64,000 bases of DNA from positions 5,674,001 to 5,738,000 of the forward strand of contig NZ_CP110389.1 of NCBI RefSeq assembly GCF_026015985.1, in the 5' to 3' direction. Positions 35,950 through 49,949 of the stretch are shown in pieces (within the stretch, counting starts at the first letter, position 1; every line of letters starts with the position of its first letter). The notes beneath the pieces were generated by a model. It had not been told where the DNA came from. It saw nothing but the letters and a program-made list of their open reading frames with translations, and did no database searches. A program made the translations under genes and the position numbers. Source of the stretch: Rhodopseudomonas sp. P2A-2r (GTDB lineage: Bacteria; Pseudomonadota; Alphaproteobacteria; Rhizobiales; Xanthobacteraceae).

Positions 35950-36810
35950 ATGACAAGACCCATGAAAATTGCATTCCAGGGCGAGCCCGGCGCCAATTCC
36001 CACATTGCCATCGTCGAGGCCTATCCCGACGCCGAGCCGATGCCCTGCCCGACCTTCGAGGACGCGCTGGCCGCGATCTCCTCGGGCGAAGCGGACCTCG
36101 GCATGATCCCGATCGAGAACTCGATCGCCGGGCGCGTCGCCGACATCCATCATTTGCTGCCGGCCTCTGGCCTGTTCATCATCGGCGAGTGGTTTCTACC
36201 GATCCGCCACCAGTTCATGGCGCCGCGCGGCGCGACGCTCGACGGCATCAAGACCGTGGAGAGCCATGTGCACGCGCTCGGCCAATGCCGTCGCATCATC
36301 CGCAAGCTCGGCATCAAGCCGATCGTCGCGGCGGACACCGCCGGCTCGGCACGCATCGTCGCCGAGCGTGGCGACAAGAGCTGCGCCTCGCTGGCGTCAC
36401 GGCTGGCCGCCGACATCTACGGCCTCGATATTCTCGCCGAGGACGTCGAGGACGAGAGCCACAACACCACGCGCTTCGTGGTGCTGGCGAAGGAAGCCAA
36501 GTGGGCCAAGCAGAGCCCGGATCCGCTGGTCACGTCGTTTGTGTTCCAGGTCCGCAACATTCCGGCTGCGCTCTACAAGGCCATGGGCGGCTTCGCCACC
36601 AACGGCGTCAACATGACCAAGCTGGAAAGCTACATGGTCGACGGCAACTTCACCGCCACGCAGTTCTATGCGGATGTCGACGGCCATCCCGACGACACCC
36701 GGCTCGCCTTCGCGCTGGAGGAGCTGAAATTCTTCTCCAAGGAATTGCGCATCCTCGGCGTCTATCCGGCGCATCCGTTTCGCGCGACCTTTGGCGAAAC
36801 GCAAACCTGA
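35950..36810 (+). CDS. pheA: prephenate dehydratase PheA (monofunctional)
   Basis: 286 residues with the PDT catalytic domain (KIAFQGEPGANSHIAIVEAY, MIPIENSIAGRVADIHHLL) and the signature HNTTRFVVLAKE containing the catalytic TRF. A C-terminal ACT regulatory domain follows (RNIPAALYKAMGGFATNGVN, KLESYMVDG) that binds phenylalanine. It has no chorismate mutase domain. It converts prephenate to phenylpyruvate. The start could also be the ATG at 35962. Confidence 0.94.
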   Translation: MTRPMKIAFQGEPGANSHIAIVEAYPDAEPMPCPTFEDALAAISSGEADLGMIPIENSIAGRVADIHHLLPASGLFIIGEWFLPIRHQFMAPRGATLDGIKTVESHVHALGQCRRIIRKLGIKPIVAADTAGSARIVAERGDKSCASLASRLAADIYGLDILAEDVEDESHNTTRFVVLAKEAKWAKQSPDPLVTSFVFQVRNIPAALYKAMGGFATNGVNMTKLESYMVDGNFTATQFYADVDGHPDDTRLAFALEELKFFSKELRILGVYPAHPFRATFGETQT

Positions 36811-36825
36811 CGCCGGCTGCCAGGG

Positions 36826-37212
36826 TCATGCCGTCTTGACGTCGTCCGCAACGGACATGCCGGGAAGGTAGAGCGCGACCGGCCGGACTTCGTAGACCGC
36901 GGTCGGATTGGCCTTGCGCAAATCCCGCGCCGCCTTGATCGCCGCCTCGCGCGACGCACAATCGACGACATAGAAGCCAAGCAGCTGTTCCTTGGTTTCC
37001 GCAAACGGACCGTCGATGACCACGCCGGCACCGGGACCGCGCAGCGTGAATGCCGCCTTGGTCGCCCCCAGCCGCGCTGCCGGCCCAAGCCGGCCGTCGC
37101 GGTTCAGCTGATCATGAGCCTTGCTGAGGTCCGCCATGACAGCGGCATCTTCCTCCGGTGTCCAGGAGGTCACCACGTCTTCGACGTGATAGGCCAGAAT
37201 TGCGTAAAGCAT
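36826..37212 (-). CDS. YCII-related (DGPF domain) protein
   Basis: 128 residues of the YciI/PhnB-like dimeric ferredoxin fold family: MLYAILAYHVEDVVTSWTPE, then the diagnostic VIDGPFAETKEQLLGFYVVD. Members near sigma factors are common, but none is beside this gene and the biochemical role is not established. It converges on pheA 15 bases away. Confidence 0.88.
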   Translation of the reverse strand: MLYAILAYHVEDVVTSWTPEEDAAVMADLSKAHDQLNRDGRLGPAARLGATKAAFTLRGPGAGVVIDGPFAETKEQLLGFYVVDCASREAAIKAARDLRKANPTAVYEVRPVALYLPGMSVADDVKTA

Positions 37213-37306
37213 GGGTCGTGCCTTTCGTCATGAGGATTTGAATATCAAGGACGATTCACTGACAGAGTTTCCGACATGCCTGAGACACGCTGCTCATCAC
37301 TCTCTC

Positions 37307-37451
37307 CCGTCATCCTGAGGTGCCGTCGCACTTGCGACGGCCTCGAAGGATGGGCCGCAAGCGCCGGCGTTCGCCTCCGCATCCTTCGAGGCTCGCCCTT
37401 CGGGCGAGTACCTCCAGCCGAACGCAATTGCGTTCGGTGGGGATGACGGCG
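37307..37451. repeat. palindromic intergenic repeat, family B (copy 2) with an inner palindrome
   Basis: Begins CCCGTCATCCTGAGGTGCCG and ends GGGATGACGGC. The core matches the 21791 copy (GTCGCACTTGCGACGGC, CATCCTTCGAGGCTCGCC). Where that copy goes directly from CACCT to CAGGATGACGG, this one has about 27 extra bases centred on the perfect 20-base palindrome at 37418-37437. It separates the YCII gene from the convergently placed monooxygenase 3' end. Confidence 0.82.
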
Positions 37452-37465
37452 CTTGAGCGAGTGGC

Positions 37466-38482
37466 CTACGCCGCCGCTCGCCGCAGCTGAAACGCCTCGG
37501 CCAATAGCGAATACGACTTCTTGCGCGCCTCGTGGTCGTAGACCGCGGTGATCACCATCAGTTCATCCGCCGCGCTCGACGCGATCAGCGGCTGCAGCCT
37601 CTCGCGCACGGTAGAAGGGCTGCCGACAAACAGCCGCGACCGATGGCGGGCGATTTTGGCGCGGTCGCTGTCGGTGTAGGGATAGGCCAGCGCCTCCTCG
37701 ACGCTTGCCAGCGGCAGATATTCGCCGCGGTCGCGGCGCAGCCGGTTGAGATCGAACGAAGTTGCCAGCCGCTCGGCTTCGGCGTCGGTGTCGGCGACGA
37801 TTGCCGCCACGGCGAGGATGCCGTGCGGCGCGGCGCGCCAACGCGACGGTTTGAAATGGGCGCGGTAATGCACCAGCGCGTCGGCGGCATCAAACGACGC
37901 GAAGTGATGGGCAAAGGCGAAGCCCATGCCGACCTGTGCCGCCAGTTCCGAACTGTAGTCGCTGGAGCCGAGCAGCCAGATCGGCGGCAGCGGCGCATCG
38001 TTGGGCATGGCCACGACGTTGTTGTAGGGATGGCCAGCGGGGAATTCGCGGGTCTCCCACAGCATCAATTCGCTGAGCCGCTCCAGAAAATCATCGCCAT
38101 CGCGAGCGTCGAGCCGGCTGCGCAGCGCATGCGCGGTGGCGCCATCGGTGCCGGGCGCGCGCCCCAGCCCGAGGTCGATGCGGCCGGGAAACAGCGCCTC
38201 CAGCATCTTGAAGCGTTCGGCCACCACCAACGGCGCGTGGTTCGGCAGCATCACGCCGCCGGAGCCGACCCGGATGCGCTTCGTCACTGCGGCGATCTGG
38301 CCGATCATGATGTCCGGCGCGGGGCTCGCCACCGAGGCCAGGTTGTGATGCTCGGCGAGCCAGTAGCGGACATAGCCGAGGTCGTCGGCATGACGGGCCA
38401 GATCGATGCTGTTGCGCAGCGCTGCAGCAGGCGGCGTGCCGGAGGTGACGACCGAAAGGTCGAGAATGGACAAGGGGATCAT
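37466..38482 (-). CDS. luciferase-like monooxygenase (LLM family, MsnO8 type)
   Basis: 338 residues forming one bacterial-luciferase-like flavin domain: [60 protein letters not shown] and [10 protein letters not shown]. Such enzymes use reduced flavin to oxidise small organic substrates; the substrate cannot be told. It is transcribed away from metF across a 418-base region. Confidence 0.9.
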   Translation of the reverse strand: MIPLSILDLSVVTSGTPPAAALRNSIDLARHADDLGYVRYWLAEHHNLASVASPAPDIMIGQIAAVTKRIRVGSGGVMLPNHAPLVVAERFKMLEALFPGRIDLGLGRAPGTDGATAHALRSRLDARDGDDFLERLSELMLWETREFPAGHPYNNVVAMPNDAPLPPIWLLGSSDYSSELAAQVGMGFAFAHHFASFDAADALVHYRAHFKPSRWRAAPHGILAVAAIVADTDAEAERLATSFDLNRLRRDRGEYLPLASVEEALAYPYTDSDRAKIARHRSRLFVGSPSTVRERLQPLIASSAADELMVITAVYDHEARKKSYSLLAEAFQLRRAAA

Positions 38483-38727
38483 GACGGTAACCTAGCGCCT
38501 CCTGATCGACGCACAACCCTGAGCCATACGCCAGGTTCGACTGCGCGATTACAGCTGCCGGAGATGCTGACGGTGGGACATATCCGACGATACAGATTTT
38601 AAACCATTTCCTGCCCACTTTTGTTCAAGCTGGTTACGATCAAGTGCTTTGTCGGTAAACCCCTTAATATAGGCGATTTTACGCGATCAAGATTGGCCTC
38701 ACGTTGAGATCCGGCCTGCCCATCCAT

Positions 38728-38851
38728 AGATATCCCGATCAATATTTAGGGCATATCTGGACTTCAGTGGGCAAATTCCCACAATAACCGGGGTGCCAAT
38801 GGGCTATTTTAAGCCGTTCGCCCGTCCTATTATTGCAGTGCAGCGGGCGAA
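38728..38851. promoter_or_regulatory. metF-metH upstream region with three consecutive inverted repeats
   Basis: In the 418 bases between the divergent monooxygenase gene and metF, three inverted repeats follow each other: AGATAT-CCC / GGG-C-ATATCT (38728-38758), GTGGG / CCCAC with a six-base loop (38767-38782), and TTCGCCCG / CGGGCGAA with a 19-base loop (38817-38851). The region is AT-richer than its surroundings. The repeats could be operators of a methionine regulator or stems of a structured leader. I could not match them to the SAM-II or SAH riboswitch consensus. Confidence 0.5.
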
Positions 38852-38900
38852 TTTCAGCAGACGCATGTGAAGCCGGGACAGCCCCGTGGAGTTTGGTCAT

Positions 38901-39794
38901 ATGAGCGAGACGACGCAGCCGGCGAAACTGCCCGCCATCTCCTTCGAGTTCTTCCCGCCGAAGACCGAAGAGATGGAGCGCAGCCTGTGGGAAACCATCA
39001 CGCGCCTCGCGCCGCTCAACCCGAACTTCGTGTCCGTGACCTATGGGGCCGGCGGCTCGACCCGCGAGCGCACCCATTCCACCATCACCCGCATCCTCAA
39101 CGAGACCGCGCTGATCCCGGCCGCGCATCTCACCTGCGTCAACGCCTCGAAGGCGGATATCGATGACGTGGTCGCGCAATATCACGCGGTGGGCGTCCGC
39201 CACATCGTGGCGCTGCGCGGCGATCCGACCACGGGCATCGGAACGCCCTATGTCGCTCATCCCGCCGGCTACCAGACCTCCGCCGACCTCGTCGCCTCCA
39301 TCAAGAAGCGCTATCCCGACATCGACGTCACCGTGTCGGCCTATCCCGAGAAGCATCCGGAGAGCCTGGATTTCGACGCCGACATCGATGTGCTGAAGGC
39401 CAAGGTCGATGCCGGCGCCACCCGCGCCATCACCCAGGTGTTCTTCGACAACGACCTGTACTTCCGCTACCTCGACCGCGTGCGCGCCCGCGGCATCGAT
39501 ATTCCGATCCTGCCGGGCATCATGCCGATGCACAATTTCAAGCAGGCGCGCAATTTCGTCACCCGCGCCGGCACCACCGTGCCGGCCTGGCTCGATGAAA
39601 AGTTCGACGGCCTCGACGACGACGCCGAGACCCGCAAGCTGGTCGCCGCGACCGTCGTCGCCGACCAGGTCCGGAAGCTCGCCAAGAACGGCGTCACCGA
39701 CTTCCATTTCTACACCATGAACCGCGCCGACCTCGTTTTCGCCATCAGCCATTTGCTCGGCTTCCGGCCGAACGGCGCGCAGAAAGCAGCCTGA
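38901..39794 (+). CDS. metF: 5,10-methylenetetrahydrofolate reductase MetF
   Basis: 297 residues from the ATG at 38901; an in-frame GTG at 38886 is less likely. TIM-barrel flavoenzyme: [20 protein letters not shown] with the catalytic Glu, [25 protein letters not shown] and [20 protein letters not shown]. It reduces methylene-THF to methyl-THF, the methyl donor used by MetH. metH begins one base after its stop codon, so the two steps are encoded together. Confidence 0.95.
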   Translation: MSETTQPAKLPAISFEFFPPKTEEMERSLWETITRLAPLNPNFVSVTYGAGGSTRERTHSTITRILNETALIPAAHLTCVNASKADIDDVVAQYHAVGVRHIVALRGDPTTGIGTPYVAHPAGYQTSADLVASIKKRYPDIDVTVSAYPEKHPESLDFDADIDVLKAKVDAGATRAITQVFFDNDLYFRYLDRVRARGIDIPILPGIMPMHNFKQARNFVTRAGTTVPAWLDEKFDGLDDDAETRKLVAATVVADQVRKLAKNGVTDFHFYTMNRADLVFAISHLLGFRPNGAQKAA

Positions 39795-39795
39795 T

Positions 39796-43683
<3,888 letters not shown>

Positions 43684-43706
43684 ATCGCGCACCCCGCATC
43701 TGACGT

Positions 43707-44122
43707 TCATTCGGCTGCGGCGGCGCCCGCGGCCGCGGTGTCGTAGAATTCGTAGAACTCCACGGCCTTGCCGTTGCGCATCCGCCAGAAATCCAGCTTG
43801 GGGTTTTGAGCACCTTTCCGGTGCGCTTGTTGGCCCATTGGCAGGAGCCGCGCATCACGACGGCCTCGCCCTGCGCGACGAATTCATCGACCACCGCATC
43901 CACCATCTCCCATTCAGCGGCGAGACCGTCGAAATACTGGCTGAGCGCCTCGCGGCCATCATATGCGCGGGCGAAGCTCAGCGGCTCCTTTCCGTCCGCG
44001 AGCGACCCGAAACGGATGGTGGGATCGACGAGTTTCATGAAGTGGTCCGGCGCCCCCTTGCTGGCGCGCCAATTGTCGTAGGCCTCTTTCAGGACGGCAA
44101 CGTTCGACGCTTCATCGGACAT
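43707..44122 (-). pseudogene. SnoaL-like / NTF2-fold small protein, frame broken once
   Basis: From the ATG at 44122 (MSDEASNVAVLKEAYDNWRA) about 108 residues follow the SnoaL-like pattern to GKVLKTP; the frame then leaves the family. Adding one C to the CCCC run on the coding strand (GGGG at 43800-43803) restores KLDFWRMRNGKAVEFYEFYD and a stop at 43707, giving 138 residues. The downstream continuation in the existing frame is Arg/Pro-rich antisense of metH and is not real protein. This is probably a sequencing error or a very recent mutation. Function of these ketosteroid-isomerase-fold proteins is unassigned. Confidence 0.78.
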
Positions 44123-44354
44123 GGCAAACCTCCCTGTTTTTCGCCAGCTGTTCATCACCTGCCGGCGAACGATGATCGCAGCAGCGCAACAAACCACCAG
44201 AGATTGTGCTGCGCGTCGCGCCGCGAGCGCACGGCGGCATCGACCGGTCCCGGCGCACCTTTCTGCCTCCTTCGCCGATCATTTGCGCCCCACGCGGAAC
44301 AATGTTGTCTGTCATTGCTTGATGCGCGCGCCTGTTGCGCCTTGAGGGAATCAC

Positions 44355-44612
44355 ATGAAGCGAACACTCATCGCGGCTGCGACCGCAGGACTGCTCGGTC
44401 TCGGCCTGATGTTTCCGGCGGTGGCAATGCCGGTGAGCCCGTTGGCGCCGACGACCACCAGCGCCAGCGACATCATCCAGGTTCGCGGCGGTCATGGTCA
44501 CGGCGGCGGTCATGCCATGCGCCGCGGCGGACGTGGCCATCACCATGGCTGGCAGCGCGGACGCGGACACCATTACGGCTGGTCGCGCGGCCATCATCGC
44601 GGCTGGCGCTGA
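44355..44612 (+). CDS. small secreted Gly/His/Arg-rich protein
   Basis: 85 residues. Signal peptide MKRTLIAAATAGLLGLGLMF ending PAVA/MPV, then a short linker and a low-complexity tail with many HGHGGGH-, RGHHHGW- and RGHHYGW-like units. Eleven histidines in the last 40 residues suggest metal binding, but no family function is known to me. It lies 37 bases before another small secreted low-complexity gene, probably in one transcript. Confidence 0.7.
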   Translation: MKRTLIAAATAGLLGLGLMFPAVAMPVSPLAPTTTSASDIIQVRGGHGHGGGHAMRRGGRGHHHGWQRGRGHHYGWSRGHHRGWR

Positions 44613-44648
44613 GCAGCGACCATCTACAGAATCAAACCGGAGACTGAC

Positions 44649-44975
44649 ATGAAGAAGCTTATCCTCTCGATCGCAGCGGCGACCGCCCTGCTGACCACGG
44701 CGGCAACCGCCGCGCCGCTCAGCCCCGCCGCTGTCGGCGCCCAGGCCGGCGCCAGCGCCGAACAGGTGCGCATGGTGTGCGACGAATACGGCCGCTGCTA
44801 TCGCACCCGCGGACCGCGCTACGGCTACGGCGGCGGTTATGGCCGTGGCTACGGTTACGGCGGCGGCTACGATCGCGGCTACCGCGGCTACAATCGCGGC
44901 TACGAGCGCCGCGGCTATTACGGCGGCGGCGGCCCGAGCATCGGCTTCAGCTTCGGCGGCGGTCGCGGCTGGTAA
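44649..44975 (+). CDS. small secreted Gly/Tyr/Arg-rich protein
   Basis: 108 residues. Signal peptide MKKLILSIAAATALLTTAAT with AA/APL cleavage, a segment with a Cys pair (VRMVCDEYGRCYRTRG), then repeated GYGGGYGRGY / YDRGYRGYNRGY units and a Gly-rich end. This type of small envelope protein is common in Bradyrhizobium relatives and its function is unknown. A strong terminator follows 30 bases after the stop. Confidence 0.75.
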   Translation: MKKLILSIAAATALLTTAATAAPLSPAAVGAQAGASAEQVRMVCDEYGRCYRTRGPRYGYGGGYGRGYGYGGGYDRGYRGYNRGYERRGYYGGGGPSIGFSFGGGRGW

Positions 44976-45005
44976 GTACGTTATTTCGGCACCAAGCCGG
45001 ACCAG

Positions 45006-45036
45006 AGGGCCGCCCGCAGGGGCGGCCCTTTGGTTT
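45006..45036 (+). terminator. rho-independent terminator after the small secreted protein genes
   Basis: 9-bp stem AGGGCCGCC / GGCGGCCCT with a six-base loop, then TTGGTTTG. It closes the two-gene transcript beginning at 44355. Confidence 0.85.
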
Positions 45037-45149
45037 GAGCGATGGGACAGCGGACCGAGAAAGGCCCGCCGCCGTTCGCCGGATATCGCGCGTTCTGCGG
45101 CGCTCCCAAAACATTCCAGATTCAATTGTCAAACAGCCATGCAATCGCA

Positions 45150-45640
45150 ATCCCGCGACGCCAATGCGCCCGGGCTGTGCTGCATTCCCTGGCCCTCCCA
45201 TCGAGAGGGCGCGCGGAACGCCGGGTGCCCGATGCACCCATGGGCTTGTGCGCAGTGGTAGTAAGTAGGCGCACAAGGCTTGGCTACGGTTTCACTGGAC
45301 TGATCCGGCGTTCCGCGCGCGATGGTGTTAACGGCTTATTGCGTGCTCTCCCCGGCGGCCGACACGGTTTCTCGTCGCCGTCGCTTCCGGTTGAGGGTGT
45401 TCCGCGGGCGGGTTGCCGCGGACTCTCCACCGGGCTTGGTGCTCACGCGGGGCACCAGGACCGCACGCCTTCGCCGTCCGCGCAGCGCTGTCGTCTGCAC
45501 TTCCTCCGGTTCTCACTGGCCATTCCGGCGAGCCCTGAACCGAATTCCGCGCCTGACGCTGCCGCGTCCACCGCACCCCGCCCCGCGAACCTGACGATCG
45601 CGAGTCGCCCCTCTCGGTGGGGCGGGATGAACTGGACTAT
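45150..45640. repeat. roughly 500-bp repeat-type element with nested perfect inverted repeats
   Basis: No credible gene. A perfect 16-base inverted repeat (GCGCGCGGAACGCCGG at 45209-45224 and its complement at 45305-45320) encloses two further stem-loops: GGGTGC / GCACCC (45223-45239) and CTTGTGCGC / GCGCACAAG with a 15-base loop (45245-45277). The remaining 300 bases to GGGGCGGGATGAAC are GC-rich and also fold. From memory, near-identical sequence recurs in many Bradyrhizobium-group genomes, often mis-annotated as small hypothetical proteins (frames reading RRTRLGYGFTGLIRRSARDG). I treat it as a mobile or RNA-forming repeat. Confidence 0.6.
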
Positions 45641-45775
45641 AAACCTATTTTAGGAGCAGTCAACAGGATTGGGAAAAAATATCCCCCGTCATTTGGGCTT
45701 CCTCCCGGGTCGGCGCAGTCGGCCGGGATCCGAACCTCAGCAACTCCCGATGGAGTGGCGGGAATCCAGAGATGT

Positions 45776-45845
45776 TATGTGCCCGGCCATTGCAGGATTC
45801 CGGGTTCGGTCGCGGCTATCGCCGCGCCCGCCCCGGAATGACGGC
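45776..45845. repeat. short palindromic intergenic repeat
   Basis: GCAGGATTCCGGGTTCGG, then CGCGGCTATCGCCGCG, then CCGCCCCGGAATGACGG, so the ends are imperfect inverted copies around a perfect CGCGGC/GCCGCG hairpin. The type resembles families A and B. It ends just before the 3' end of the exonuclease-BRCT gene. The bases between 45640 and 45776 show nothing recognisable. Confidence 0.6.
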
Positions 45846-45855
45846 GCCTGACTCG

Positions 45856-47112
45856 CTAAGTCCGCTCGATCAGCGTCAACCACTCGTCTTCCGTCAGCAC
45901 AGCGACGCCGAGATTACGCGCCATGATCAGCCTCGAGCCAGCATCCTCGCCCGCAACGACATAGTCCGTCTGCTCAGACACCTTTGTCGTTACTTTAGCA
46001 CCTACCAATTGTGCAGACGCCTTTGCCTCGGCACGAGTAAAATTGATCAACGATCCGGTGAAAACTACCGTCTTGCCGGCAATGACGGCATTCAAAGGAA
46101 ATGTCGTTGTCAGAGCGTCCGATCCGACCGAAACCTGTAACGCCATCGGGCTAGTTTTCGTTACAGAAACTGTCTTCATCCGCTTCGCACGTGGCGAAGG
46201 TGTCCAGTCTCGATAAAGTTCTGGTACCCCGCCAAGGCTTTCAACCTTTTCGCGAAGTCGTTCCACATCGTCGCTATTATCGGAAGCAAGATCGTCGATT
46301 TCCCCATACAGCAGCGCGTGGATATGTCGACAACGACGACCCGTCTTCCATCCCATGCACTCGCAGCTCAAATCGAACTGCCCCTTTTGCACTTCTGTCA
46401 CATTGTAAAAATTGCCGTTACTGCCTGCGACAACGAACTGAAATCCCCGGCTCGCCCTGTGGGCCTGCGCATCACGAGTAAAATCAGAGAGTAGTTTAGA
46501 ATACTGAGAAGACGGCGCGCTCCTCACGGACAGTCCTTTACAAGCAACGACGCCGATATCATCAACAAAACCCACCTGCAGGGAAATCCTACCGGGAATG
46601 TCAAGGACTTCAGAAATTCCGAGGTCATTGGCAGCAGCGAGAACAATCCTCGCGCAAACGTGGGCATCGTCTGAAGCGTGATGATGATTGAATTCGATCC
46701 CGAGCTTCAGGCCGAGAGAAGATAGCTTGAACGATCCATGATCTGGCCACACCAGGGTGGCGATCCGTTGACTACAGAGATAGGAGAAGCGAGGGATGGG
46801 GACGTTGTAGGCAGCGAGCGTGGCGCAAAGGACCTCGACATCAAATTGCGCATTGTGAGCAAGCAGCAATCCGCCTTGAATGTCCGGCAAGAATTCCGAG
46901 ATTACCTCCGGAAATTCAGCGGCATCCTTTACGTCCAGAGCAGAGAGGCCGTGTACACGGGATTCATAAACGCCGAACCGCATCTCCTTCGGCTTGATGA
47001 GACGATACTCACGCCGAACGATTTCGCCGCGCTCGATCCAGGCGAGGCCCATAGCACATGGGCTTGCTCGGCTCTCATTCGCCGTTTCGAAATCTATTGC
47101 GATGGACTTCAA
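45856..47112 (-). CDS. DEDDh exonuclease - SWIM zinc finger - BRCT protein
   Basis: 418 residues. A DnaQ-like 3'-5' exonuclease domain covers 1-165: motif [10 protein letters not shown] (Asp7, Glu9), motif II AHNAQFD (Asp90) and motif [11 protein letters not shown] (His144, Asp149). A probable SWIM finger is at about 235-268, with Cys250, Cys252, Cys261 and His263 in [24 protein letters not shown] domain is at 343-416 ([31 protein letters not shown]). It follows ligA on the same strand by 51 bases, and its BRCT resembles that of LigA. Base composition is clearly lower in GC than the flanks, suggesting acquisition together with part of ligA. A DNA repair role is inferred. Confidence 0.85.
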   Translation of the reverse strand: MKSIAIDFETANESRASPCAMGLAWIERGEIVRREYRLIKPKEMRFGVYESRVHGLSALDVKDAAEFPEVISEFLPDIQGGLLLAHNAQFDVEVLCATLAAYNVPIPRFSYLCSQRIATLVWPDHGSFKLSSLGLKLGIEFNHHHASDDAHVCARIVLAAANDLGISEVLDIPGRISLQVGFVDDIGVVACKGLSVRSAPSSQYSKLLSDFTRDAQAHRASRGFQFVVAGSNGNFYNVTEVQKGQFDLSCECMGWKTGRRCRHIHALLYGEIDDLASDNSDDVERLREKVESLGGVPELYRDWTPSPRAKRMKTVSVTKTSPMALQVSVGSDALTTTFPLNAVIAGKTVVFTGSLINFTRAEAKASAQLVGAKVTTKVSEQTDYVVAGEDAGSRLIMARNLGVAVLTEDEWLTLIERT

Positions 47113-47163
47113 TTCCCGCCCCCGCAGAAACTATCAGATACAACATTTTAAGTTGCACTCTTT

Positions 47164-49749
<2,586 letters not shown>

Positions 49750-49814
49750 GCCTATGGATACGATGAAGTGCGTTGCGAGAAAAGGTAGCGCGGGGATGGT
49801 TCCGCAAGCTCCGC

Positions 49815-49937
49815 TGTCGTCCTCCGCGAAAGCGGGGACCCAGTAAACGGCAGCGTCTCGGCTCTATCACCGCTGCCGGCGTTTACTGGGTCGCCCGGTC
49901 CTGGCGCGCAAGTGCGCGCCGGCCGGGCGATGACAGC
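49815..49937. repeat. palindromic intergenic repeat, family A (copy 2)
   Basis: TGTCGTCCTCCGCGAAAGCGG at the start and GGCCGGGCGATGACAGC at the end, with ACCCAGTAAACGGCAGCG and GCCGGCGTTTACTGGGTCGC as inner inverted arms. It matches copies at 1160-1279 and 58519-58622. It lies between recN and ligA. Confidence 0.83.
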
Positions 49938-49949
49938 TGCGCATATGGC

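Noticed and set aside
44817..44960. Tandem GGCTACGG-type DNA repeats suggesting a satellite or CRISPR-like array
   Set aside because: They encode the Gly/Tyr/Arg-rich tail of a secreted protein in frame; there are no conserved repeats with unique spacers.
45042..45653. 203-codon frame reading RRTRLGYGFTGLIRRSARDG
   Set aside because: It lies in the repeat element with perfect inverted repeats; protein composition is compatible with translated non-coding repeat rather than a gene.
45727..45750. GGGATCCGAACCTC resembling a tRNA T-arm
   Set aside because: No acceptor, D or anticodon stems can be assembled around it.
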